Counted from the first letter of the stretch, positions 53,796 through 61,725 are shown. The stretch: 64,000 nucleotides of DNA from Desulfovibrio mangrovi (GCF_026230175.1 NZ_CP104208.1:1116001-1180000), one strand, 5' to 3'. Program-made: numbers and translations. The notes: a model not told the origin generated them from the sequence alone.

Positions 53796-54116
53796 ATGTT
53801 TACACTGACCGATAGCGCCCATAAAGAACTTGCGGCGTATTTCGCGGATAAGGAAAAGTCCGGCATTCGCATCTATCTTGCTCCTGGTGGCTGAAGCGGC
53901 CCCCGACTGGCATTGGCTCTGGATGAGCCAAACGATGACGATACCGTATTTACCGAAAAAGAATTCACCTTTGCCATCAACAGCGCCCTGCTTGCTCAGA
54001 CCGGCGCTATCAAGATCGACCTGTCCTACATGGGCTTCTCCGTCGAATCTGCCAATCCCCTGCCTGGTGGCGGCTCTTCCTGTGGCGGTTGCTCCAGCGC
54101 GGGCAGCTGCGGTTAG
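53796..54116 (+). CDS. HesB/IscA-like selenoprotein (in-frame TGA read as selenocysteine)
   Basis: 106 residues if the TGA at 53892-53894 is read as Sec33. The ATG follows GCGGAGGAAA. Before the TGA the frame gives IYLAPGG; after it comes SGPRLALALDEPNDDD, so the TGA sits exactly at the conserved Cys of the upstream paralog (GGCSGP). The frame then continues to a Cys-rich tail (SCGGCSSAGSCG) and TAG. HesB-like proteins are a known bacterial selenoprotein family. A SECIS-like hairpin follows the TGA. Without Sec insertion only 32 residues would be made. Likely role: metal or redox handling linked to Fe-S metabolism. Confidence 0.88.
53913..53931 (+). promoter_or_regulatory. Bacterial SECIS hairpin inside the selenoprotein gene
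   Basis: TTGGCTC and GAGCCAA form a perfect 7-bp stem with the 5-nt loop TGGAT, which has the G residues expected for SelB binding. The loop begins 25 nt after the TGA, inside the 16-37 nt range known for bacterial SECIS elements. The Cys paralog encodes nearly the same residues with other codons and cannot form this stem. Confidence 0.85.
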
Positions 54117-54141
54117 TTCCGCTCCTGAACAAGGATATTAT

Positions 54142-54176
54142 AAAAGCGGCCTTCGCATGAAGGCCGCTTTTTTGTT
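54142..54176 (+). terminator. Rho-independent terminator after the selenoprotein gene
   Basis: AAAGCGGCCTTC/GAAGGCCGCTTT stem with a 4-nt loop and a T-run, about 26 nt after the TAG. Confidence 0.92.
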
Positions 54177-54334
54177 TACCGATCAAGACGCAGAGCCATA
54201 TTTCTTCTTCACGAAAAGGATACGCATTTGCTTTCAGTGTGTCCTTCACGCGCTGAGCTACGCGGGGATCTACAGCGATGTGCCCCTCCCCTTTCAGCAA
54301 CATTCCATCGCGGCTGCATCATGTTTTAAAACCC

Positions 54335-54368
54335 AAAAAGAACCCCGCACCATTTAGGTACGGGGTTC
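54335..54368 (-). terminator. Rho-independent terminator after the unknown membrane protein gene
   Basis: On the minus strand GAACCCCG/CGGGGTTC with inner pairing (GTACC/GGTGC-like) is followed by TTTTTGGG, about 25 nt beyond the stop at 54392. Confidence 0.8.
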
Positions 54369-54391
54369 AGTATTTCCGGGAACCAGAACCA

Positions 54392-55216
54392 CTATTCGTC
54401 AATAACGGTCGGTCCAGCAGGAAGACTCCGCGGCACCTGACTACCCTTGGAGGCTGAACTCACGGGAAGAGCTTCAATGGTCTTGCCCGCTACCTCTCCG
54501 CCTGCGGTAAGCATGCGGCCATCAGCTGTTATGGCTGTTTTTCCGTCGATGATGGCGATACCGGTCTTTTCAAGCACCTCGCGGCGGAAGGCATACTCTT
54601 CAGCCATCTTGCGGGTGCGATACATAAGCCACAGCTTGGCAATGTAGCTGACAAGCCATGCGGCAAACAGGCCCAACCCAGCCCACAGGGCGAGTTCCGC
54701 AGCAGTTTCTCCCAGCTTGAGCAGGAAGTTCATCACCACGTCCATGTTGTAAAGCACAAGCCCCACAAGCAGCAGACCGGCAAGCATGATGATGGTGGGC
54801 ATTCCCTGTACAAGGCTGACCCAGCGCTTCATCTTTTCGGGCATCACTTCATTGGCAGCCGCAGTAAACTCCGGATCGCCCTGAATTATGCGCGAAAAGC
54901 CCATGCCGATTATCTGAATGATGAACATGACCCCTACCGGAGCCAGAAACACGGAGACAAGATACGCCTTCCAGGGGAAGCTGTACTCCATGGTTCCGTC
55001 GGGCAGGGTCTGCATATTGGTAACACCGTGCAGAATGGCCACCACCGTGACCACAAACTCCACAATAATGACGCCCAGAGCAATGTAGGCAAGCAGGGAC
55101 TTTCGCTCTTTTTCATTGAGCATGGCTCCCAGACCACCGGGACCAGCCCCCTTGAAAGCGGCGCTTGCGCTGCCTGCTTCTTCACGGGCTTCCTGCTGCA
55201 TGTCCTTTTCGCTCAT
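54392..55216 (-). CDS. Multi-span membrane protein of unknown function
   Basis: 274 residues from the ATG at 55216 (AAGGAATT lies upstream; an in-frame ATG at 55246 is also possible). A soluble Gly/Ala-rich N-terminus is followed by about four membrane helices (around 40-65, 80-105, 140-160, 175-205). The C-terminal ~75-residue cytoplasmic region contains the strand-like GIAIIDGKTAITADGRMLTAGG and a Ser/Pro-rich end. I do not recognise the family. It is monocistronic, with its own terminator. Confidence 0.75.
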   Translation of the reverse strand: MSEKDMQQEAREEAGSASAAFKGAGPGGLGAMLNEKERKSLLAYIALGVIIVEFVVTVVAILHGVTNMQTLPDGTMEYSFPWKAYLVSVFLAPVGVMFIIQIIGMGFSRIIQGDPEFTAAANEVMPEKMKRWVSLVQGMPTIIMLAGLLLVGLVLYNMDVVMNFLLKLGETAAELALWAGLGLFAAWLVSYIAKLWLMYRTRKMAEEYAFRREVLEKTGIAIIDGKTAITADGRMLTAGGEVAGKTIEALPVSSASKGSQVPRSLPAGPTVIDE

Positions 55217-55412
55217 TCTCACAATTCCTTTCATGGCGCGCAACAAGCGCCTGTTTCATAAAACGGTAAACGCCTTGCTACAGGACGCAAGGATAATTTG
55301 CAAGCAGATGGAAATGTGTATTTTTTCACACAATTCAGCCTGCAAACCGTAAGCAAATGTATGTCTTGGCAACATGCATATCAGCCTGACAAAACAGCGA
55401 AGGCTGGCATAA

Positions 55413-55676
55413 TTAAGGCAGAGGCAGAACACTCAGCACATGCAATTGCGCATCTTCAGGCAGGTCAGCAGCATCAACAGGGGCGAACCGAGGTTCAACG
55501 GAGCCCTCACCACGGTCAACAGTGCCGAAAAACTCATCGTAAGGTCGTGTAAAAAGAGAATAATCAGAGAGGTAGAGCGTGCGGTAAACAACCACTTGGC
55601 CTTCCGTTGCAGTATCCAGCCCCGTACCTACAACCTGATAATACTTCCCTTTGAAATGTCGATAGAAGGCGGTCAT
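55413..55676 (-). CDS. DUF1653 domain protein
   Basis: 87 residues. The DUF1653 pattern is clear: FYRHFKGKYYQVVGTGLDTATEG, VVYRTLY and a late FTRPYDEFFGTV. The domain is a small beta-rich module seen alone or near nucleotide-metabolism genes, without a settled role. The ATG at 55676 follows a strong GGAGG; the longer frame upstream runs into the lutC terminator. It lies downstream of lutC but beyond that terminator, so it is probably expressed separately or by read-through. Confidence 0.88.
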   Translation of the reverse strand: MTAFYRHFKGKYYQVVGTGLDTATEGQVVVYRTLYLSDYSLFTRPYDEFFGTVDRGEGSVEPRFAPVDAADLPEDAQLHVLSVLPLP

Positions 55677-55785
55677 GTTTTCCTCCGGTAAGTACCGCCT
55701 GTCGGCGGCCTTGCTTTGCAGCGCCACATCCATACCCGTTTCGGCATGCGGAGGCAATGCAAACGGAATAAGCATCCACACCACT

Positions 55786-55820
55786 CAAAAAAAGCGCCGG
55801 AAGTATCCTTCCGGCGCTTT
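55786..55820 (-). terminator. Rho-independent terminator after lutC
   Basis: AAAGCGCCGGAAG/CTTCCGGCGCTTT, a perfect 13-bp stem with a 4-nt loop and a T-run on the minus strand, about 33 nt after the lutC stop. Confidence 0.92.
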
Positions 55821-55853
55821 GAAGACAGATGCGGATAAACCAGAGAGTCCGGC

Positions 55854-56519
55854 TTAGTCGACCACAAACACGATGAGGTCGGTGGGACCATGCACGCCGA
55901 ACTGCAGAATCAGTTCGATATCCGCGGTCTTGGAGGGACCGGAGATAAGCAGTGCGTTGGTGGGAGCCTTGGCATTCCAGTCAAGAGCTTCGATAGCCTC
56001 GGCAAAGGAAGTCCAGATTTTGTCCGCCTTGACCACCGCAAAGTGTACGGGGGGAACAAGAGACAGCAGGCGCGGCTCTTCGGGAGAAGGCCACAGCACC
56101 ATGGCTGCAGATTCGGCAATGCCACCCATGGTGGTGGTGATGCCTGCGGATGCTTCGAACAGTTCATCACGGAACTCTTCGATGTCTGCGGTCCACGGCA
56201 CCAGAGGCGCGATATCCTTCTGGCCCTTCCATGCGGCTTCCAGCTTCTTGGAGATCTCGGTGTTCTGGCCGTACACAAGATTCTTAAGGCCGCGCTCCTT
56301 CATGATTTCCTGAAGCTTGCCAACCCACTCGTCCCCCTTCACCTGATGCACTTCAGTGCGCATGGCGCTCATCAGTTCCACAAAGCGGGCTACACGTGCG
56401 GCTTTATCTTCAATGGGAGCAGGAACCCACTTCTCCGCAACGGGAGCATAGGATGCTCCGGCAATGCTGGAGGCGTGGAGACGGGCGAAAATGTTTTCGC
56501 GGGCGCTAGTATTACTCAT
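55854..56519 (-). CDS. lutC: Lactate utilization protein C (LUD domain)
   Basis: 221 residues with a single LUD domain: AESAAMVLWPSPEEPRLLS, PPVHFAVVKADKI and the terminal LISGPSKTADIE, then QFGVHGPTDLIVFVV. LutC is the third subunit of the LutABC iron-sulfur L-lactate dehydrogenase complex that oxidises lactate to pyruvate. It overlaps the lutB end by 8 nt, so the two are translationally coupled. Last gene of the operon; a strong terminator follows. Confidence 0.93.
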   Translation of the reverse strand: MSNTSARENIFARLHASSIAGASYAPVAEKWVPAPIEDKAARVARFVELMSAMRTEVHQVKGDEWVGKLQEIMKERGLKNLVYGQNTEISKKLEAAWKGQKDIAPLVPWTADIEEFRDELFEASAGITTTMGGIAESAAMVLWPSPEEPRLLSLVPPVHFAVVKADKIWTSFAEAIEALDWNAKAPTNALLISGPSKTADIELILQFGVHGPTDLIVFVVD

Positions 56520-57942
56520 TGCGGATACCCTCTTTCTTCGCCAGATCCTTCAGGCTCTGACGGGCGAACTTGGGAGAAGTGCGGACACTGGTCCACGCCT
56601 TCAAAGGACCAACCTTGGGCAGCATGTTACCGAACAGCTGCACGCCGAGAAGCATGAGCTTGTTGCAGGTAGCATTGACCTGGGTGAGCTTCCAGCCCTT
56701 CCAGACAATCGTCTCGACCAGGCTCTTCTTGAAGCCGTGGCCCTTGACGACGCCCTCGCCATCCATGTCGTAGCTTTCGTCTCGCAGGCGGCGGATAAGG
56801 TTGGGAATCGGAATCATGACCGGACATACTTCTTCACAGGCGTTACACAGGGAAGAAGCGGTGGGCAGGCTGCCCTTCTTGTCCAGACCTTCCACCTGCG
56901 GCATCAGTATTTCACCGATGGGGCCGGGATAGGTGGAACCGTATGCGTGACCGCCGATACGGGTGTAAACGGGGCAGTGGTTCAGACAGGTACCGCAGCG
57001 GATGCACTGCAGAGTCTGACGCAGCTGCTTGTCTGCAAGAATCTTGGAACGGCCATTGTCCAGAATGATGAGGTGAACTTCCTTGGGGCCGTCCTTTTCG
57101 CCAGCCTTGCGGGGGCCCTTGATCATGTTGAAATAGGTGGTGATGCGCTGGCCGGTGGCGGAACCGCACAGCAGGCGGTACAGCGGAGGAATGTCTTCCA
57201 GCTTCTCAACAACCTTTTCAAGACCCATCAGGGCAACATGCACGGGCGGCACGGCGGTACACATACGACCGTTGCCTTCGTTTTCCACCAGACAAAGGGT
57301 ACCGGACTCGGCGATGGCGAAGTTGACGCCGGAAAGACCGATGTCGGCAGTGCGGTAGTGTTCACGCAGCTTGTGGCGGGCAATGGCCAGCAGCTCGGAG
57401 GTGTCTTCGGTGTAGGAAACGCCGGGAATGTTGTCGGCAAAGATCTGGGCGATCTGCTTGCGGTTCTTGTGTACCGCGGGAACGATGATGTGGGACGGAG
57501 GCTCGTTGTTCAGCTGAATGATGTATTCGCCGAGGTCGGTTTCCAGAGGCAGCTTGCCCTGATCTTCGAGGAACTTGTTCAGGTGCATTTCCTCGGACAC
57601 CATGGACTTGCCCTTCACCATCTTGTGGGCGCTGTGCTTTTCCATGAGGTCGAGCACAATATTGTTGGCTTCGTCCACAGTTTCGGCCCAGTGAACGATG
57701 ATGCCATTTTCCTTGCACTTGGCTTCGAGCTGTTCAAGCAGTTGAGGCAGCTTGGTCAGCACGTTGCGCTTCAGGCCGTTGCCAACCTTGCGCAGGTGCA
57801 TGGTTTCTTCAGGGTCGGAGAAAACTGCCAGACGCTTGCCGCGCAGAGTATCGGTAGCAAACTTGAAGTTGGCACGAAGCTGCTTGTCTGCCAGCGCGTC
57901 GGTGATGCTCTTCTTGAAATTGAATTTTGCGTTGCTAGCCAT
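56512..57942 (-). CDS. lutB: Lactate utilization protein B (LUD + two 4Fe-4S clusters)
   Basis: 476 residues. The N-terminal LUD domain (about 60-300, with FAIAESGTLCLVENEGNGR and PPVHVALMGLEK) is followed by a ferredoxin-like part with cysteine motifs CIRCGTCLNHCP and CNACEEVCP (about 310-385), and a helical C-terminus. It passes electrons from lactate oxidation through Fe-S clusters. The ATG at 57942 has a GGAG site; the frame is open nine codons further. It overlaps both lutA and lutC by 8 nt. Confidence 0.95.
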   Translation of the reverse strand: MASNAKFNFKKSITDALADKQLRANFKFATDTLRGKRLAVFSDPEETMHLRKVGNGLKRNVLTKLPQLLEQLEAKCKENGIIVHWAETVDEANNIVLDLMEKHSAHKMVKGKSMVSEEMHLNKFLEDQGKLPLETDLGEYIIQLNNEPPSHIIVPAVHKNRKQIAQIFADNIPGVSYTEDTSELLAIARHKLREHYRTADIGLSGVNFAIAESGTLCLVENEGNGRMCTAVPPVHVALMGLEKVVEKLEDIPPLYRLLCGSATGQRITTYFNMIKGPRKAGEKDGPKEVHLIILDNGRSKILADKQLRQTLQCIRCGTCLNHCPVYTRIGGHAYGSTYPGPIGEILMPQVEGLDKKGSLPTASSLCNACEEVCPVMIPIPNLIRRLRDESYDMDGEGVVKGHGFKKSLVETIVWKGWKLTQVNATCNKLMLLGVQLFGNMLPKVGPLKAWTSVRTSPKFARQSLKDLAKKEGIRNE

Positions 57943-58687
57943 TGATGCGCTCCAAAATGAATTCAGCAATGTGCTGGCCTTCGATGGCTACTTTTTCTTT
58001 ACCCATGTGACCGGTGATATTCATCATGCAACCGCAGTCACCAGTAAGGAACTTCTTGGTGCCGGTGTTCTTGATGTCTTCAACCTTGTCATGGACCATG
58101 GCCGCAGAGATTTCGGGCTGCTTGATGGAGAAGGTACCACCGAAGCCGCAGCATTCATGCTCACGCTCAATCTCAACGAGTTCGACATTCTTGAGCTGAC
58201 GGATAAGGGCCTTGGAATCATCAGTGCAGCCCATTTCGCGACGTGCGTGGCAGGAAGAATGCCAGGTCAGCTTAACGGGAGAGCCCTTGTCGGTGTACTG
58301 GGCCTTGAGCTCGTTGTTCAGGTAGGAAGTGAGTTCGTGCACGCGGTCACAGAACTTCTTCACTTCGTAGTATTCCGGATCATCCTTGAAGAGTTCGAGA
58401 TAGTGATACTTCATCATGCCGGCACAGGAACCGGAAGGCACGATGATGGGATAGTTGTTACCGGAAAAAACCTGAACCTGCTTCCAGGCTACATCCTTTG
58501 CTTCCTGACGGAAGCCGGAGTTATAAGCAGGCTGACCGCAGCAACCCTGTTCCTGCGGGAAAATGACTTCCACGCCTTCGCGCTGCAGCAACTTGATACC
58601 GGCCATACCAGCCTTGGGATAGGCCATATCCACAAGACAGGTACCAAAATAGTAAACTGTTTTCACTTTTGCTGGATTGTTACCCAT
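57935..58687 (-). CDS. lutA: Lactate utilization protein A (CCG-motif Fe-S oxidoreductase)
   Basis: 250 residues with two CCG domains: GCCGQPAYNSG (about residue 50) with SGSCAGMM, and ECCGFGGTFSIKQPEIS (about 195) with TGDCGCMMNI. These cysteine-rich motifs hold non-cubane or 4Fe-4S clusters in LutA and in heterodisulfide-reductase-like subunits. It is the first gene of lutABC. The ATG at 58687 follows GAGAGGAA. Lactate oxidation is central to energy supply in sulfate reducers, so this operon is likely active in growth on lactate. Confidence 0.94.
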   Translation of the reverse strand: MGNNPAKVKTVYYFGTCLVDMAYPKAGMAGIKLLQREGVEVIFPQEQGCCGQPAYNSGFRQEAKDVAWKQVQVFSGNNYPIIVPSGSCAGMMKYHYLELFKDDPEYYEVKKFCDRVHELTSYLNNELKAQYTDKGSPVKLTWHSSCHARREMGCTDDSKALIRQLKNVELVEIEREHECCGFGGTFSIKQPEISAAMVHDKVEDIKNTGTKKFLTGDCGCMMNITGHMGKEKVAIEGQHIAEFILERING

Positions 58688-58847
58688 AGTTCCTCTCGCT
58701 TCGTTAATCGGACCCGGCATTGAAGTGGCAATACCGACCCCTGCTGATATGTCCCGTTAGCCATCGGGCAAACCCCATAAGCCTGATGAGGGACATGTGA
58801 CGGACTTAGAGATATAACATGGTTACACGAGAATAGTCGACATCCGG

Positions 58848-58892
58848 ATTGGTTGAACCAATGAGAAATCATGGTTGATTTACCAATCAACC
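58848..58892 (-). promoter_or_regulatory. Candidate operator region upstream of lutABC (GntR/LldR-like palindromes)
   Basis: ATTGGT-TGA-ACCAAT (58848-58862) is a perfect palindrome matching the TTGGTnnnACCAA form bound by FadR-type GntR regulators such as LldR. A second inverted repeat GGTTGAT/ATCAACC (58873-58892, 6-nt spacer TTACCA) follows. They lie 160-205 nt before lutA. The rest of the 58688-59134 interval shows no gene; its left part is the lut leader. Confidence 0.55.
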
Positions 58893-59134
58893 CCTTGAAG
58901 ACACTGAAACAAGAGCGTACAAGCCTTTCGCTTGCCCAGTGCGTTTTTTTTATTCAACCGCTACGCAAAGTCAGAGCAAGCCAGCCCCATAAAAACACAA
59001 CAGTCTGAAATAATTGAAAACAACAAAATCGCCTCACAAAGTGGTTTGACCAATTATTTTTCGTATTTCGTTTACCAGCCCATTGCGGTATACAATGGGA
59101 TTGTCCTTCCCCCTAACCGCCTCAAGGAAACGCC

Positions 59135-59734
59135 ATGGAACACCTTACGCTGTTCATTTCCACATACATCAAAATGTTCTTCGTGCTCGCGCCGTTCTTC
59201 GTCATGACCATGTTTCTGGCTCTGACCAAGGACATGCCGCCGCAACGACAGAAGGCTACCGCGCTGCGCGTGACGCTCGCGGTCATCATCATCTGCATCT
59301 CCCTGTTCTTCTTCGGCGACACTATCTTTGCCATCTTCGGCATCACACTCGATTCCTTCCGCATCGGGGCAGGCGCTCTGCTCTTCCTTTCTGCGGTCGA
59401 GCTGGTGCGTGGCACAAAGACCCCCGTCAAAGCCGATCAGGAAGGGGACATCAGTGTTGTTCCGTTGGCCATTCCCATCACAGTCGGCCCTGCCACCACC
59501 GGTGCCCTGCTCATCATGGGAGCCCAGATGAACGGCGTATCCGCCATCGCGGTAGGCACTCTGGCGCTTGTAGCGGCAATCATTTCCATGGGCGTTCTGC
59601 TGTACCTCGCCCCCAAGGTGGAGAAGATCATCGGCACCATCGGCCTTTCCATCATGACAAAGATCACCGGCCTCGTGCTGGCAGCCCTTTCCGCCCAGAT
59701 CATCTTTACCGGCGTGAAGAACTTCCTCGCCTAA
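59135..59734 (+). CDS. MarC family membrane protein
   Basis: 199 residues, six membrane helices, with the family segments FFVMTMFLALTKDMP, FGITLDSFRIGAGALLF and the conserved PLAIPITVGPATTGALL. MarC proteins are inner-membrane proteins once linked to multiple antibiotic resistance; the transported compound is not established. It is transcribed divergently from lutA. The ATG at 59135 lies after AAGGAA, and a strong terminator follows. Confidence 0.93.
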   Translation: MEHLTLFISTYIKMFFVLAPFFVMTMFLALTKDMPPQRQKATALRVTLAVIIICISLFFFGDTIFAIFGITLDSFRIGAGALLFLSAVELVRGTKTPVKADQEGDISVVPLAIPITVGPATTGALLIMGAQMNGVSAIAVGTLALVAAIISMGVLLYLAPKVEKIIGTIGLSIMTKITGLVLAALSAQIIFTGVKNFLA

Positions 59735-59759
59735 CAGCAGCCACATTCCCGCACCAAAT

Positions 59760-59792
59760 AGGCCCGGACAGAATCATCTGTCCGGGCCTTAT
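59760..59792 (+). terminator. Rho-independent terminator after the MarC gene
   Basis: AGGCCCGGACAGA/TCTGTCCGGGCCT, a 13-bp stem with a 4-nt loop, then a T-containing tract, 26 nt after the stop. Confidence 0.85.
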
Positions 59793-59871
59793 GTTGTTAA
59801 AGCACTTCTTTAAGCATCCCTTCCAACCATCTGGCAAAAGCATCCGGCGACACACTTCTGTCCCAAGAACA

Positions 59872-59900
59872 CAAAAAAGCCGGAGCATTGCTGCTCCGGC
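59872..59900 (-). terminator. Rho-independent terminator after the exported unknown protein gene
   Basis: On the minus strand GCCGGAGCA/TGCTCCGGC (4-nt loop) is followed by six T, about 28 nt beyond the stop at 59928. Confidence 0.9.
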
Positions 59901-59927
59901 CTGAAAAGACTGCGGACACGACAAGGG

Positions 59928-61097
59928 TTAACCGCTGACGGATACGATGCCGAGCTTGCTCTTGATAAACTGCTTCATCAGGTCATGAACAAGTTCATCC
60001 CGATTCAGATGGGCGGCGTACCCCGCATCCTTGATGAGCTTCTGGAATTCCTTGCGGGAAAGAATATCATCTGCGGATGCGACCGATTCGACCTTGCGGC
60101 AGAAGGGCTGCATGGAGGCAACAAGCTCTGCTTCAGATGCGGATTCAAACTGACGCATCTGCTGTACAATAGCTTCTGCCGGAGGAAGGTTCGAATCCTC
60201 TATGATGCGACGGAATCCATCCAGAAAACGGCGGGTGCCGGAAATGATGTGGCTACGCTTGACCACGTTGAGATTTGCCCAACCAGCCTTGAGCCACTTG
60301 AACACTGCGTACTGGGTGCTCCGGCTGCCGGGGCCGTTGTCAAAAAACACGGTCACGGTAGAAGAGTCGTACATGTAGGTATCCATCCAGCCGATGCCAC
60401 GGGCGGTTGCACCGTCTTCGTCGGTGTAGACGTAATCCCAGTTGGCATCGTTACCCACAATGGCTCCCTTCTTGCCTACGGAAGACGTATCCTGCTGACG
60501 GGAGACGGAAACGAACATCCTGTGCCCCTTGTACGGCAGTACAATGAGCAGGCGGTCAAGGTTATAGCCATAATAGGAACCGCTGAATTCGTCGGGAGTA
60601 ATTTCTTCATACTCCACACCCCGCAGTACCACCGGGTCTTCAAGGCCACCGAGCACTTCCCACAGTTTCACACCGCTGTTGAGGATGTCGCTGCCTGCGA
60701 GCCAGTGACCACGCCGGATGGAGTTGGGAAACAACACGGAAGGCGGAACGCTGGGATCATAGCAGTACCGGACCAGCTTCTCCATGGGCACCTGAATCTC
60801 TTCACGCATGAAAATGCCGTTACCCTGCTCTCGCTTGCGGGGCATTTCCTTCTGCAACTCAGGGGAATTGGAGGCAATGGCAAAGTCCAGAACCGGCGCA
60901 AATGAAGCCATATCCGGAGAGGCACTCTTGTCACGGACAGCCTTTATGAGGAGGTCAAGACCTGCCTCAATGTCCTTGGACATGCCCGTATCAACGGCGT
61001 CGGAAGCCCGCGAAACGGAAAGGCCGGCTCCACAAACCAGAAACGCCGCAATAACGGCGCAGGCTAAGACTTGGGAAAAAAAGGTGTTTCGTATCAA
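59928..61097 (-). CDS. Exported protein of unknown function
   Basis: 389 residues from a TTG at 61097, which has GGAGAG 6 nt upstream; the frame is open 13 codons further to an ATG without a good site. A cleavable signal peptide is likely (hydrophobic about 8-28, ending near SRAS). The mature part is soluble, with aromatic-rich strands in the middle (SGSYYGYNLDRLLIVLP; GIGWMDTYMYDSSTVTVFF) and a helical C-terminus. I do not recognise the family; a periplasmic location is the only safe inference. It has its own promoter and terminator. Confidence 0.75.
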   Translation of the reverse strand: MIRNTFFSQVLACAVIAAFLVCGAGLSVSRASDAVDTGMSKDIEAGLDLLIKAVRDKSASPDMASFAPVLDFAIASNSPELQKEMPRKREQGNGIFMREEIQVPMEKLVRYCYDPSVPPSVLFPNSIRRGHWLAGSDILNSGVKLWEVLGGLEDPVVLRGVEYEEITPDEFSGSYYGYNLDRLLIVLPYKGHRMFVSVSRQQDTSSVGKKGAIVGNDANWDYVYTDEDGATARGIGWMDTYMYDSSTVTVFFDNGPGSRSTQYAVFKWLKAGWANLNVVKRSHIISGTRRFLDGFRRIIEDSNLPPAEAIVQQMRQFESASEAELVASMQPFCRKVESVASADDILSRKEFQKLIKDAGYAAHLNRDELVHDLMKQFIKSKLGIVSVSG

Positions 61098-61150
61098 AGA
61101 GTCTCTCCAAAAAAGTAAGAAAAAGAAGTTCGTCACTTCTTGTGAGAGAT

Positions 61151-61179
61151 ACAGTAATGCGTTACTTTATACTCGTCAA
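61151..61179 (-). promoter_or_regulatory. Candidate promoter for the exported unknown protein
   Basis: On the minus strand TTGACG (61174-61179) is 17 nt from TACTGT (61151-61156). The palindrome-like AGTAATGCGTTACT overlaps the -10, which may mark a repressor site. Confidence 0.55.
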
Positions 61180-61297
61180 GGAACGACAAAGGTAATGACA
61201 ATGCGCTCTCGCGCCGGGCAGACGATTCCGGACAGGGATGTCCTGGGATACTGCGAAGATACTCTCTTCAGTCTGATTCCATCGCATGGGGGCTACC

Positions 61298-61507
61298 ATG
61301 GCATATGACAAATCCATGATGTGGGACGCAGTCGTCGCACTGGCAAAGGTATCGCATTCCTACACGAGCAACAACCAACGTATGCTGAGCAAGGTTTACA
61401 AGAACCTGCATACACTGGGTCTTGCGTCACCAGACTTACCGCAATCCGTCACCATTCATCCTACAATCGAATCAACCACGGGCAAGGTAATCAGCAAGAT
61501 AACCTGA
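61298..61507 (+). CDS. Small unknown protein
   Basis: 69 residues from the ATG at 61298; an ATG at 61286 within GGGGG-rich sequence would add four residues and may instead supply the ribosome site. The protein is polar and slightly basic with no cysteines and no membrane helix (AVVALAKVSHSYTSNNQRML; then HPTIESTTGKVISKIT). Coding-like, but without terminator or family resemblance, so it is a tentative gene. The 218 nt to the next gene hold nothing I can name. Confidence 0.45.
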   Translation: MAYDKSMMWDAVVALAKVSHSYTSNNQRMLSKVYKNLHTLGLASPDLPQSVTIHPTIESTTGKVISKIT

Positions 61508-61725
61508 ACTCCAGATGTATTCCCGTTGCAGCGGACACCAGCCATCTCGACCTCGCTACGAACGGTTCCGGAAACATCTACAGCACAGAGGGATGAAACC
61601 GGCTTCCATTTAGCTTTCCCCGCCATTGCCGTTCCCTTGGAAAAGAGGTCCATTGCTTGACCCGTTCCTTCCTGATATTGTTATTCAACCCCATATTATC
61701 AGGCACAAATCAACAGGAAACCACT

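Noticed and set aside
53913-54116. A 67-codon protein starting after the TGA
   Set aside because: It is the C-terminal part of the HesB-like selenoprotein; the upstream 32 codons, ribosome site and paralog alignment show the true start at 53796.
53830-54357. Open frame of 175 codons on the plus strand across the selenoprotein gene
   Set aside because: It is out of frame with the HesB-like protein, has no family character, runs through a strong terminator, and disappears once the TGA is read as Sec.
56464-57945. 493-codon open frame opposite lutB
   Set aside because: Antisense shadow of lutB; the lutB cysteine motifs and overlaps with lutA and lutC fix the real strand.
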